Positions 40,218 to 49,610 of a DNA stretch of 64,000 nt are shown here, piece after piece. The position numbers and the translations under genes are program-made. The stretch is taken from NCBI RefSeq assembly GCF_013415325.1, contig NZ_JACBYE010000001.1, positions 62,001 to 126,000 of the forward strand, written 5' to 3'. The notes under the pieces are model-generated. The model ran no database searches. It was given only the letters and a program-made list of their open reading frames with translations, and had not been told where the DNA came from. How positions within the stretch are numbered: position 1 is the first letter of the stretch; each line of letters starts with the position of its first letter. The DNA comes from Sanguibacter inulinus (GTDB lineage Bacteria; Actinomycetota; Actinomycetes; Actinomycetales; Cellulomonadaceae).

Positions 40218-41093
40218 GTGCGTACTTCTCCCATCACCCCGGTCCGTCCTGTCCGTCAGCGTCCTGGGTCTGCGGTGCACCGCAGGTCAGTCGCCGTCAC
40301 CGCCGCGCTCGCCGCGGCGGGTCTGCTCCTCGCAGGCTGCAGCTCTGACGACGACGGCGGGGGCGGCGCGACGTCCTCGGCGCCGGCTCCGTCGGCGACC
40401 ACGAGCGCCGCTGCCTCAGACCCCGCGACGACCCCGGCGCCGTCCGCCAGCGCGACCGGAGAGCCCGCGCCGAGCACCGGCGTGGGCGAGGGATGCCCCG
40501 CGACCGACGGCGGGATCCCCGACGGTGCCGCGAGCAGCGAGGTCGTGGACGTGGACGGTGACGGGCGTGCCGACACCGCGTGGATCACCGCCGGGGCTGA
40601 GCGGACCTTCGGCATCACGACAGCCTCGGGGGCGACCTTCTCGGCACCGATCGACTCCGCGAGCCCGATCGGTGCGTCGGCCGTGGTGAACACCGTGGGC
40701 GCCGACCTCACGCCGATCGCCCTCGTGGACCTCGGACGGCAGGCGCAGCTGTTCTCCCTCGACGGGTGCGCCGTGACGCAGACCGTCGACCAGGGCGGCC
40801 AGCCCTACGTGTTCGACCGCGGCTTCGGCGACCAGGGGACAGGGGTCGGGTGCACCGACGTCGACGGCGTGCTGCACCTCGCCGGTCTGCTCGCGACCGA
40901 GGAGGGCGACGGCTGGACGGTCACCAGGACCCTCGTCGACCTGGACTCTGCGGGCGAGGTTGCGACCAACGGGGCTGTCGAGGTCGTGGCCCAGGGTGCC
41001 GCGGCGACGGACCCCGTCGTCACGACAGCCCAGGAGGTCTCGTGCGGCGACCTGGTCGCCGGAGACGGCGGGCTGGTCGAGCCGACGTCCTGA
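40218..41093 (+). CDS. Lipoprotein with calcium-loop-like repeat
   Basis: A 291-residue lipoprotein with a signal SVAVTAALAAAGLLLAGCS (lipobox LAGC, Cys about 41), a long Ala/Ser/Thr/Pro linker and a folded domain from about residue 95. That domain includes VVDVDGDGRADTAWIT, an FG-GAP/VCBS-type calcium loop. The remainder is beta-rich with three cysteines (GCAVT, GCTDV, SCGDL). The GTG start at 40218 is accepted because the basic N-region follows. Function unknown; monocistronic. Confidence 0.75.
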   Translation: MRTSPITPVRPVRQRPGSAVHRRSVAVTAALAAAGLLLAGCSSDDDGGGGATSSAPAPSATTSAAASDPATTPAPSASATGEPAPSTGVGEGCPATDGGIPDGAASSEVVDVDGDGRADTAWITAGAERTFGITTASGATFSAPIDSASPIGASAVVNTVGADLTPIALVDLGRQAQLFSLDGCAVTQTVDQGGQPYVFDRGFGDQGTGVGCTDVDGVLHLAGLLATEEGDGWTVTRTLVDLDSAGEVATNGAVEVVAQGAAATDPVVTTAQEVSCGDLVAGDGGLVEPTS

Positions 41094-41144
41094 GCGGGCG
41101 CGTCCTCGTGGGCGGGGGAGCGGGGGATCCTCCCCTGCGGGGGC

Positions 41145-43199
41145 CTAGTGCGTGACGTACGGGCTGACGCTGTCCCAGAGCCGCGGCACGAGTGTGCGGG
41201 TGTACGCAGGGGTCAGGTGCTGCTCGTCGCGGTAGACGAGCACGCTCCCGACGACCGCGGGGCAGGTGTCGGAGGTGCAGAACCACGAGGCCGTGTCGAC
41301 GAGGTCCACGTCCGCCAGGTGCGCGGCCGCGATCTGATGGTCGGTCGGCATGGCCTCGGCACGAGGCCTCTCGCAGGCCTCAGGGCTGTCGGTGTGCTCG
41401 AGGACGCACTCTGACGTGGCGTCGTCGGGGAGCATCAGCGGGTTGTCTGCGAGGACCACGACCGGGAGGCCTGCGGATCTCAGGGAGTCCCAGGCTCGGA
41501 CGAACCCTTCGACTGGGCCCGGGACCTCGGCGGAGTCGACGAAGGCGACCTGGGTCCGGTTGGACGTCACGACGAGGTCGACGTCTTCTGCGAGGAGCGA
41601 CGCCAGGGTCTCCTCGTTGGCGTGGAGGCAGGCCCCGTCGCGCTCGGCGTCGGAGACGCGCTGAGCCTGCGAGAAGGGGCAGCTGCTGTGGAAGTAGGTC
41701 AGCACCCTGACGTCGTGCTGGTCGGCGATCACCTGGAAGGCCGGGAGGTACTGCTCCATGTGCGAGTCGCCGACGAGGGCGATCGTCGTCCCGGCGTCGT
41801 CGTCCCCGAAGGTGCAGCGTGGTGTCGTGGCGAAGTCCATCGCTGACTTGCAGCGCCCGTCGGCCCCTTCAGGCAGCTCTGACCGAGCATCTTGCGGTGC
41901 TGGCAGCACGATGGGGTAGCCGGCGACGAAGGCGGAGTACGAGCCTTCTGAGACCGACGCCGCACCGAGCCCAGGTGGTGGGTCTGCGATCATCGCCGCC
42001 GTGGCTGCGTCCCTCTCGTCGGCCCTGCGTCCTGCCGCGGCAGCCGGGACCTGGAGGACGGCGACCGAGACGAGGGTCGTCACGAGGGCGAAGGCCACAA
42101 CCGCACCGGGAGGTGCCTTCGGCGCGACAGTCCTCTGGAACGGCGTCTCGACGAGTCGCCGGGAGAGAGCTGCGAGCACGAGCGACGCGGCCAGGACGCC
42201 GGTGTCCTGGAGGAGCCGCGGTGCGCCGGGCACGACGTAGGGGGCCCAGACCAGGAGCGGCCAGTGCCAGAGGTACAGCGAGTAGGAGATGCCACCCAAC
42301 CACTGGACCGGTGCGGCGGATGCCATCGTCCGGAGGTAGGTGCTCTGCGTGGAGCGCGCCGACCAGATCACGAGCACGGCACCGGTGGTCGGGACGAGCG
42401 CGGCGACGCCCGGGAACGACCCGGCGGAGACGAGGAACATCCCGGCCACGATCACGGCCGTCCCGGTCGTCCCGACCACGGCCGCGACCCTCGGGCGCAG
42501 CGTCGGCCGGGCGGCCGCAGCCAGGAGCCCGCCCATCCCGAGCTCCCAGAACCGAGACTGGCTGACGAAGTACGCCGTGGGGTCTCCTGCCGACGTCATG
42601 CTGACGGACACCCAGAGCGACGCGGCCGACAAGACCCCCAAGATCAGCACGACCGCTGCCCGCCGGCGCCTGTGAGACCACGCACCCGCGGAGACGAGCA
42701 GGAAGAGCAGCGGCCACACGATGTAGAACTGCTCCTCGACAGACAGCGACCAGAAGTGGCGGAAGGGGCTCGCGCCCGACCCCTCGGTCAGATAGTCGAC
42801 CGCGTCTCCGGCGAGGACCCAGTTCTGCAGGTAGACCAGCGACGCGGTCCCGTGCCTCGTCAGATCGGCCCAGCGGAGCTCCGGCAGCACGAGCACCGAC
42901 ACCAGACCTGTCACGAGGATCACCGTGGTCGCGGCAGGCAAGATCCTCCGGACCCTGCGAGCGAAGAACGCCACGAGCCTGAAGCGACCTGTGCGTTCTC
43001 GCTCGCCGATCATGTGGGAGGTGATGAGGAAGCCAGAGATGACGAAGAAGACGTCGACCCCGGTGAACCCGGCAGGCAGCACCTGCGGCCAGAGGTGATA
43101 GACGACGACGGCGGTGACGGCCAGAGCCCTGAGCGCCTGGATCTCTGGGAGGAATGCCGTCCTCCTGGGAGCGCCGAGCGAGGGGTCAGACGTGACCAC
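41145..43199 (-). CDS. Membrane acyltransferase with SGNH domain (OatA-like)
   Basis: A 684-residue two-domain protein. Residues 1 to about 350 form an acyltransferase-3 membrane domain: FLPEIQALRALAVTAVVVYHLWP, FTGVDVFFVISGFLIT, HFWSLSVEEQFYIVWPLL. The C-terminal extracytoplasmic SGNH hydrolase domain has IALVGDSHMEQYLPAF (nucleophile Ser) and DEQHLTPAYTR (His). OatA-type proteins O-acetylate peptidoglycan or a surface glycan, giving lysozyme resistance. The start is GTG 43199, about 10 bases after AAGGA; the frame is open earlier without homology. Confidence 0.88.
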   Translation of the reverse strand: MVTSDPSLGAPRRTAFLPEIQALRALAVTAVVVYHLWPQVLPAGFTGVDVFFVISGFLITSHMIGERERTGRFRLVAFFARRVRRILPAATTVILVTGLVSVLVLPELRWADLTRHGTASLVYLQNWVLAGDAVDYLTEGSGASPFRHFWSLSVEEQFYIVWPLLFLLVSAGAWSHRRRRAAVVLILGVLSAASLWVSVSMTSAGDPTAYFVSQSRFWELGMGGLLAAAARPTLRPRVAAVVGTTGTAVIVAGMFLVSAGSFPGVAALVPTTGAVLVIWSARSTQSTYLRTMASAAPVQWLGGISYSLYLWHWPLLVWAPYVVPGAPRLLQDTGVLAASLVLAALSRRLVETPFQRTVAPKAPPGAVVAFALVTTLVSVAVLQVPAAAAGRRADERDAATAAMIADPPPGLGAASVSEGSYSAFVAGYPIVLPAPQDARSELPEGADGRCKSAMDFATTPRCTFGDDDAGTTIALVGDSHMEQYLPAFQVIADQHDVRVLTYFHSSCPFSQAQRVSDAERDGACLHANEETLASLLAEDVDLVVTSNRTQVAFVDSAEVPGPVEGFVRAWDSLRSAGLPVVVLADNPLMLPDDATSECVLEHTDSPEACERPRAEAMPTDHQIAAAHLADVDLVDTASWFCTSDTCPAVVGSVLVYRDEQHLTPAYTRTLVPRLWDSVSPYVTH

Positions 43200-43299
43200 C
43201 CCTGCCCGTTCCTTGAACTTTGTACTGAAAGTGTCCCCTGCCACGAGTGCGAGGGTACCCGCACGTCGCACCTCGGGAGGGCGCTGCTGAGGCTTTGCC

Positions 43300-44751
43300 T
43301 CAGGCCGCCTGGGTGACCTTCTCGACGGCCGGCTCGGGCTCGCCGGTGGCGCTCGCACGGCGCACGGGGATGAGGAAGGCGACGACCGACGCTGCCAGGC
43401 CCACACCGGCTCCGATGAGCAGCGCTGTCCGGAAGCCCGTCTCGGTCGGGAGGGCCGTGCCGCCGAAGTCCATCGTCATGTGGGCGAGGATCATGCCCAT
43501 GATCGCGGCGGCGACCGATGAGCCGATCGAGCGCATCAGGGCGTTGAAGCTGTTGGCCGCCGCGGTCTCGTCCTGCGGCACGGCCGACATGATGAGGGCG
43601 GGCATCGCGCCGTAGGCGAGGCCGACACCGCTGTTGCACACGAGGGTGACGACCAGGACGCCCCACGTCGAGCCGAGCAGCAGCATGGACGAGGCGTACC
43701 CGACGGCGATGACCAGGGCGCCGAGGGCGAGCGTGGTCTTGGGGCCGCGGGTGGCGGAGAGCTTCGCCCCCACGGGGGCGATCGCCATCATCATGAGACC
43801 GGCCGGGGCCATCCAGAGCCCCATCGCGATCATCGACTGGCCGAGGCCGAAACCCGTCTCGACGGGGAGCTGGAGCAGCTGGGGCAGCACGAGGGACTGC
43901 GCGTACATGGCGAAGCCGACGAGGACCGACGCGAGGTTGGTCATGAGCACCTGCGGGCGGGCGGTCACGCGGAGGTCGACGAGCGGGTCGCGGGTACGCA
44001 GCTCCCACCAGCCCCACACGAGGAGCACGACGACCGCGCCGACGAACAGCGAGATCGTGGTGCCGCTCGCCCAGCCCCAGTCGGATCCGCGCGAGATCGC
44101 GAGCAGGAGCGCGACGAGACCGGCGCCCAGGCCGACGGCACCGACGAGGTCGAAGCGTCCGGGGCGGACCCTGGCGACACCCTGCGGCACGAAGGCGACG
44201 ACCATGCCGGCCACCACGAGCGAGAGGCCTGCGGCCACCCAGAAGAGCGTGCGCCAGCTGCCGTTCTCGGCGATCGCCGCGGAGAACGGCAGGCCGAGCG
44301 CTCCGCCCACACCCATGGAGGCGCTCATCAGCGCGATGGCCGAGCCGACGCGCTGGGCGGGCAGGACGTCGCGGAGCAGGCTGATGCCGAGCGGCACGAT
44401 CCCCATGCCGAGCCCCTGGAGCCCACGACCGGCGACCATCGGCACCACGGAGGACGACAGCGCGCACACGACGGAACCCAGGACGAGCGGCGCCGTGCAG
44501 GCGAGGATGAGGCGCTTCTTGCCGTACATGTCGCCGAGACGCCCGGCGACGGGGGTCGCGATGGCCGCCGTGAGCAGCGTGACGGTGATGACCCACGTGG
44601 TGCTCGAGGCCGACGCCCCGAGCAGGGTGGGGAGGTCGCCGATCAGCGGGACGACGAGCGTCTGCATGAGCGCGGCTACGATGCCAGCCAGTGCCAGCGT
44701 CGCGATGATGATGCCGGGGCGTGCGCTCGGGCTCGGGGTGGTCTCGCTCAT
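43300..44751 (-). CDS. MFS transporter, DHA2 (EmrB/QacA-type)
   Basis: A 483-residue exporter with 14 membrane segments, as in DHA2 multidrug pumps: TWVITVTLLTAAIATPVAGRLGDMYGKKR (motifs D1 and A), RGLQGLGMGIVPLGISLLRD (motif C region) and SVPQDETAAANSFNALMRSIG. The start ATG at 44751 (MSETTPSPS) is divergent from the MarR gene at 44895. Likely substrate is a drug or antibiotic; regulation by the neighbouring MarR protein is probable. Confidence 0.9.
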   Translation of the reverse strand: MSETTPSPSARPGIIIATLALAGIVAALMQTLVVPLIGDLPTLLGASASSTTWVITVTLLTAAIATPVAGRLGDMYGKKRLILACTAPLVLGSVVCALSSSVVPMVAGRGLQGLGMGIVPLGISLLRDVLPAQRVGSAIALMSASMGVGGALGLPFSAAIAENGSWRTLFWVAAGLSLVVAGMVVAFVPQGVARVRPGRFDLVGAVGLGAGLVALLLAISRGSDWGWASGTTISLFVGAVVVLLVWGWWELRTRDPLVDLRVTARPQVLMTNLASVLVGFAMYAQSLVLPQLLQLPVETGFGLGQSMIAMGLWMAPAGLMMMAIAPVGAKLSATRGPKTTLALGALVIAVGYASSMLLLGSTWGVLVVTLVCNSGVGLAYGAMPALIMSAVPQDETAAANSFNALMRSIGSSVAAAIMGMILAHMTMDFGGTALPTETGFRTALLIGAGVGLAASVVAFLIPVRRASATGEPEPAVEKVTQAA

Positions 44752-44827
44752 CGGGTGAGGTCCTGTCGTCGGGTGGTGCTGTGCGCCCGGCGGGTGTCGC
44801 CGTGCTCGATGTGCACTATACACACGA

Positions 44828-44838
44828 CATGTAACATG
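44828..44838. promoter_or_regulatory. Short palindrome between DHA2 exporter and MarR
   Basis: CATGT-A-ACATG (44828-44838) is a perfect dyad in a markedly AT-rich stretch (44810-44845) between the divergent genes. Candidate MarR operator; the motif is short. Confidence 0.4.
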
Positions 44839-44894
44839 CATATTGCGGGTCCGTCGCACGGCGCCACGGACCGAGGAGAGGATGGCCGAGTCCC

Positions 44895-45410
44895 ATGGTG
44901 GAGCCCGCGCGGCTGATCGAGCTCGAGATGGTGCTGCTCAACAGGCACAGCATCTTCGACGGACCCCGGAAGGCTGACGCGCACAAGAAGGTCGACCGCA
45001 GCGCCTACGTCGTGCTGACCCGGATCGACCTCGACGGACCGCTGTCGATCGGCGAGCTGAGCGCAGCCCTCGGCCTCGACACCTCGACCGTCAACCGGCA
45101 GACCGCCGCGATGCTCAAGGCCGGCCTCATCGAACGGATCCCCGACCCTGACGGCGGGATGGCGCGCAAGCTCGCGATGACCTCCGAGGGTGCCGCCAGG
45201 CTCGCCTACGCGCGCGACAGGACCGTCGAGTCGCTCGGCAGGGTCATGGCGGGCTGGACCGAGGACGAGGCCGCCGACTTCGCGCGGATGCTCGAGCGCT
45301 TCAACCGGGGCATCGAGGCCCTCGAGGGGCGCCCGTGGCCCCGCCCGGGTGATGCGACGACGCGTCCGGACGACGGACAGCCGCGCGACGCGGACGGATC
45401 TGACGCCTAG
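44895..45410 (+). CDS. MarR-family regulator
   Basis: A 171-residue MarR protein: LDGPLSIGELSAALGLDTSTVNRQTAAMLKAGLIERIPDPDGGMARKLAMTSEGAARL. The N-terminal dimer helix contains HKKVDRSAYVVLTRI. It has a low-complexity charged C-terminal tail of about 25 residues. Divergent from the DHA2 exporter, its probable target, and 9 bp ahead of a second MFS gene on the same strand, which may be cotranscribed. Confidence 0.9.
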   Translation: MVEPARLIELEMVLLNRHSIFDGPRKADAHKKVDRSAYVVLTRIDLDGPLSIGELSAALGLDTSTVNRQTAAMLKAGLIERIPDPDGGMARKLAMTSEGAARLAYARDRTVESLGRVMAGWTEDEAADFARMLERFNRGIEALEGRPWPRPGDATTRPDDGQPRDADGSDA

Positions 45411-45419
45411 GGTGGACCG

Positions 45420-46826
45420 GTGCTGACCGGGGCGACGACGACGGGGCGGACGAGAGCGCTCGCGGGTTCTCTGTCCGTGGTGTCGCTCGCGCTCGCGGCC
45501 AGCTATGCGGCTGTCCTCGTCGTGCTGCTGCCCAACCAGGTCGCCGGCATCGACCCGTCGCGCAAGGTCGAGAACCTCGCCCTCGTCACGACGGTCTCCT
45601 TCGTGGTCGCGATCGCGTCCCAACCTCTGGTCGGTGCGCTGAGCGACCGCACGCGCAGCCGGTACGGTCGCCGGGTCCCGTGGATGGTCGGTGGCGCGCT
45701 CGTCTCCGCCGCGGCGCTCTTCGCGATGGGTGGGGCTGGCTCCCTCGTGCTGCTGGGCGCGCTGTGGGTCGTCGCGCAGTTCGCGCTCAACGCCGTCGAC
45801 GTCGCGTCCTCGGCGGTCGTCCCGGACGAGGTCCCACCGTCCAGGCGGGGCCGGGTCCTCGCCGTCGTCGGCGCCGGAGGGGTGCTCGGTGGCGGTGCGG
45901 CGGTCGTGCTCGCCGGGCCGCGCGCGGACCAGCCGGGGACGGTCTACCTCGGTCTCGGGCTCTGCGTCCTGGTCGCGACGGCGGTCTTCGCCGTCGGTGC
46001 CCGCGCCCGCCCGGTGTCCGTCCCTGCATCGAGAGCACCCGCGTCGGGCAGGCCTGCGCCGGACGGTCCTGCACAGGGTGGCAAGCTGGCGCTCCGGGGC
46101 GGTCGCGCGATCCCTGCCGTCGTGCGGCTCGTCGTCGCGCCGTGGCGCACCCAGGCCTTCACCCGGACCTTCGTCGCGCGCTTCTTCTTCGTCTTCGCCT
46201 ACCACCTCGTCTTCGCGTACCAGCTGTTCATCCTCACCGACCACGTCGGGCTCGGCACGGACGAGGCGAACCGTGCGATCGGGGCCCTCACCGTCGTCGG
46301 CCTGCTGTCCGTGCTGGTCGGCATCACGGTGACAGGCTGGCTCAGCGACAGGACCGGCGACCGCATCCCCTACCTCGTCGGAGCGTGCGGGCTCCTCGCG
46401 GTCTCGTTCTTCGTCCCGCTCGGCTCGCCCACAGTCGCCGGGATGGCGGTCTTCGCGGCCCTGCGCGGGCTGGCCTTCGGCGCGCACCTCGCGGCGTCCA
46501 GCGCCCTGGTGACCGAGGTGCTCCCCGACGGCGGCGCGTCGGCCGGCAAAGACCTGGGCCTCTACAACATGGCGACCAACATCCCGCAGGCCGTCGCGCC
46601 TGCCGTCGCCGCCGTGGTTATCGCGCGGCTCGGCGGCTACCCGGCGCTCTTCGTCACGGCCTCGGTCGCTGCCGTGGTCGCCCTCGTCGGGGCGCTCCTG
46701 GTCCGGCAGGCCCGCGGGTCCGGAGATCCCAGCCCAGCTGCTGGCCTCGACCACGACGCGCGGCACGGCACCGCTGCAGCAGGTGAGGCCGAGGCGCCCG
46801 GCCGCACGGACCCGGTGGACGCATGA
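45420..46826 (+). CDS. MFS transporter, sugar/GPH-like
   Basis: A 468-residue transporter with 12 segments. VGALSDRTRSRYGRRVPWMVGG and the symmetrical WLSDRTGDRIPYLVGA are characteristic of the GPH/sucrose-type MFS group. A long Pro/Ala linker between the two halves (about 195-225) is not membrane. GTG start at 45420, 9 bp after the MarR stop. Its end overlaps the LAL regulator start by 4 bases, indicating joint translation: the regulator may respond to what this protein transports. Confidence 0.85.
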   Translation: MLTGATTTGRTRALAGSLSVVSLALAASYAAVLVVLLPNQVAGIDPSRKVENLALVTTVSFVVAIASQPLVGALSDRTRSRYGRRVPWMVGGALVSAAALFAMGGAGSLVLLGALWVVAQFALNAVDVASSAVVPDEVPPSRRGRVLAVVGAGGVLGGGAAVVLAGPRADQPGTVYLGLGLCVLVATAVFAVGARARPVSVPASRAPASGRPAPDGPAQGGKLALRGGRAIPAVVRLVVAPWRTQAFTRTFVARFFFVFAYHLVFAYQLFILTDHVGLGTDEANRAIGALTVVGLLSVLVGITVTGWLSDRTGDRIPYLVGACGLLAVSFFVPLGSPTVAGMAVFAALRGLAFGAHLAASSALVTEVLPDGGASAGKDLGLYNMATNIPQAVAPAVAAVVIARLGGYPALFVTASVAAVVALVGALLVRQARGSGDPSPAAGLDHDARHGTAAAGEAEAPGRTDPVDA

Positions 46827-49417
46827 CCGGCACCCGCCGCGTCTACGGGGCACCCCGGCTGCCGTCGTGGGTCGTCCCGCGCCCGCACCTCGTCGGTCTG
46901 CTCGACGACGCCTCGGCGCTCGTCGTCGTGCGTGGTCCCGGGGGCGGTGGCAAGACTGTCCTCCTCGCGGAGTGGGCCCAGACCTCGGCAGACCCGGACC
47001 TGCGCGGTGCCTGGTACGACCTCGGCGACCGTGACGTCACCCGCCGGGGCTTCTGGGCCGGCGTCGCCGGACGTCTCGTCGACGCCGGGCTCGTCGGGCC
47101 CGGCGACCTCCTCGCGACAGCATCGGCCTCCATGCGCGAGGTCGGTGACGTCAGGGCCTTCCTCGTCCGGGCTCTCGAGCAGGTCGGGCCCGTGACCCTC
47201 GTGCTCGACACCGTCGACAGGCTCGACGACGAGACCACCGCCGACCTGCTCCACGTCCTCGGGGCAGTCCCGACGGTCCGTGCGATCGTCGCCGGACGGT
47301 CCGCGTCGCGTCTCGCCGCACCCGAGCTGCGCCTGCGCCTGGACGTGCGCGTGGTGGACGCCGACGCGCTCGCGCTGTCGACCGCGGAGACCGCGCGGCT
47401 CCTCGGCGTCGACGACCAGACGGCGGCGACGGCGCGGCAGGCGACCGGCGGCTCGCCCCTCGTCACGCGGGCTCTCGCCCTCGAGCACGAGCACACCGGC
47501 CACCTGGACCCTGCGCAGGCTGTCGAGTCGCTCGTGCTCTCGGCCGTCACGAGCCTCGAGCCCGACGTGGTCGGTCTGCTCCGCAGGACCGTCGTCGCGG
47601 ACGCCGTCTCGGTCGACCTCGCGGAGGGCCTCACCGGGAGGGCCGATGCCGCGGTGCTCCTCGACCAGGCGGAGGCGCTCGGGCTCGGGACGTGGAACCG
47701 GCCGGGGCACGAGCGGGTCTTCACGTACACGACCGTCGTCAGGGCCGCCCTGAGGGCCGACCTCCGGCGGTCCTCGCCCGAGCTGTTCGCGGAGCTGCGC
47801 GGCCGGGTCGCGCTGTGGGCCGACACGCACGACCGGCCCGTCGAGGCCCTCGAGGCGGCCGTCGACGCGGGCGACGTCCCGCTGGCCAACACGATCGTCC
47901 GCAACCACTGGCGTGGGTTCTTGACCGAGTACGCCGGGACCGTGCGCCGGACCGTCTCGCCGCTCGGGCTCGTGAGGCTCCGCCGCCGCCCCTTGCTCGT
48001 GTTCTTCGTGGCGCTCGGCTTCAACGCCGACAGGCGGGGCCGGGCACGCGCGATCGCCCTCTTCGGGCTGGCCGTCGCCTCGGCGCGCGTCGCGAGGTCG
48101 ACGGTCCCGCCCGAGGAGCGGCTGGTCCTGCGAGCCGTCGAGATGATCGCCCTGCGCCTCACCGGGCGGGGCGGCGCCGCGGCAGGTGCCGCCGACGACG
48201 TGGTCCGCCGCATCGACGACCTCACGCCCGAGCAGCACGCGCAGATCCTCGACCTCCTGCCGCAGGTCTACGCGCACTGCGGCGTCGCGCTCCTGCACGC
48301 CCGCCGCTCGACCGACGCCGTCGCCGCCTTCGAGCGCGGGCTCGGGGAGGCGACGACCGCGCTGGCGGCGCTGCCGAACCTCGCGCTGCTGGCTGGCACC
48401 CACGCGCTCGAGGGCTCGATGTCACGGGCGCGGGCCCTCGTCGAGGACGCCCGCGGACGCTCGTGGCCGGAGGGCTGGGTCGACGGGTACACGGGCTCGC
48501 TGCTGCAGGTCGCCGAGGCGCTGCTCGCGGTCGAGGACCTCGACGTCGAGACGGCCCAGCACCACCTGGACCTGCTCGAGCGGCACCTGGAGACCATCGA
48601 GCACTGGCCGCTGATCGCCCACGTGCAGGCGCTGGTCGACCTCCTCGGTCGTGGCGCCGACGCTGCGCTCGAGAGGCTCGAGGCCACCCGTGCCACCCAC
48701 CAGGCGCGGCGGTCGGCGCACCCGGCCACGGAGTCCACGCTCGTGGCGACCCGGGCGCTCCTGCTCGTCGCCGCAGGCCGCGCGCACACGGTCCTCGTGT
48801 CGCCACCCGACGCTGCCAAGGATGCCGCCGCGGCTGTCGCCCTCGCCAGGGCCCAGCTCGCCGCCGGGCTGCCGGAGAAGACCCTCGCGACCCTCGCGCA
48901 GAGCACCGGGGCGCCCTTCTCCTCGATCCGCACGCAGACCGACCGGGCCCTGCTCGAGTCTGTCGCCGCGCTCGCCACCGGGCACGAGACCGAGGCCGTC
49001 GCGGCGCTGTCCCGCGCCTCGGCGCTGCTCGCGGTCCACGGACTCCGGCTGCCGGTGATCGTCCTGAGCGCCGACGACCGCGAGAGGCTGCGCGCGCTCG
49101 CCGGTCGGCACGGGCTCGTCGAGGCCGAGAGGATCCTCGGCGAGCCGTGGCCCGAGGTCGTCCCGTCGAGCGGTGACGTGCCGGTCCTGACCCCGCGGGA
49201 GACGGTGATCCTGCGCGAGCTCGCGCGGACCGGGTCGACGACGGAGATCGCCGAGCGTCTCGTGGTGAGCAACCACACGGTGAAGTCGCAGCTGCGCACG
49301 CTCTACCGCAAGCTCGGGGTCGGGTCGCGCTCGTCGGCGCTGGCCGTCGCGCGCCGGCTGGGGCTGCTCGACGACGAGAGCCGCCTCGCCAGGCTCGACG
49401 ACGAGAGCCGGGCCTGA
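46823..49417 (+). CDS. Large ATP-binding LuxR regulator (LAL/MalT-type)
   Basis: An 864-residue regulator. An N-terminal AAA-like ATPase has Walker A RGPGGGGKT (about 37-45) and Walker B TLVLDTVDRLDD. A long helical repeat region (about 330-780) resembles the TPR-like sensor of MalT. The C-terminal LuxR HTH is LTPRETVILRELARTGSTTEIAERLVVSNHTVKSQLRTLYRKLGVGSRSSALAVARRLGLL. LAL proteins oligomerise with ATP and an inducer to activate sugar or secondary-metabolite genes. The C-terminus carries a short duplicated tail (DDESRLARLDDESRA). Start overlaps the MFS stop (ATGA). A perfect hairpin follows. Confidence 0.9.
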   Translation: MTGTRRVYGAPRLPSWVVPRPHLVGLLDDASALVVVRGPGGGGKTVLLAEWAQTSADPDLRGAWYDLGDRDVTRRGFWAGVAGRLVDAGLVGPGDLLATASASMREVGDVRAFLVRALEQVGPVTLVLDTVDRLDDETTADLLHVLGAVPTVRAIVAGRSASRLAAPELRLRLDVRVVDADALALSTAETARLLGVDDQTAATARQATGGSPLVTRALALEHEHTGHLDPAQAVESLVLSAVTSLEPDVVGLLRRTVVADAVSVDLAEGLTGRADAAVLLDQAEALGLGTWNRPGHERVFTYTTVVRAALRADLRRSSPELFAELRGRVALWADTHDRPVEALEAAVDAGDVPLANTIVRNHWRGFLTEYAGTVRRTVSPLGLVRLRRRPLLVFFVALGFNADRRGRARAIALFGLAVASARVARSTVPPEERLVLRAVEMIALRLTGRGGAAAGAADDVVRRIDDLTPEQHAQILDLLPQVYAHCGVALLHARRSTDAVAAFERGLGEATTALAALPNLALLAGTHALEGSMSRARALVEDARGRSWPEGWVDGYTGSLLQVAEALLAVEDLDVETAQHHLDLLERHLETIEHWPLIAHVQALVDLLGRGADAALERLEATRATHQARRSAHPATESTLVATRALLLVAAGRAHTVLVSPPDAAKDAAAAVALARAQLAAGLPEKTLATLAQSTGAPFSSIRTQTDRALLESVAALATGHETEAVAALSRASALLAVHGLRLPVIVLSADDRERLRALAGRHGLVEAERILGEPWPEVVPSSGDVPVLTPRETVILRELARTGSTTEIAERLVVSNHTVKSQLRTLYRKLGVGSRSSALAVARRLGLLDDESRLARLDDESRA

Positions 49418-49507
49418 GCCGAGACCGGCGGGAGGGCTCGTGCTCCTGGAGGCACGGCGACCGCCAGAGGTATGACGGGCCCGACACGCGTGACGACCCC
49501 GGCACGC

Positions 49508-49555
49508 ACGACGACCCTGGTGCGCCGGGGGGAACCGGTGCACCAGGGTCGTCGT
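49508..49555. terminator. Terminator hairpin after the LAL regulator
   Basis: A perfect 16-bp stem ACGACGACCCTGGTGC (49508-49523) with GCACCAGGGTCGTCGT (49540-49555); an inner CCGG pair (49525-49528/49535-49538) extends it. It lies between the convergent LAL and adhesin genes. Confidence 0.78.
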
Positions 49556-49610
49556 CGGCAAGCTCAGGCCTGCCAGTCTTCGTCGTGCTGGGCTGCGTCC
49601 TGGTGAGGGA

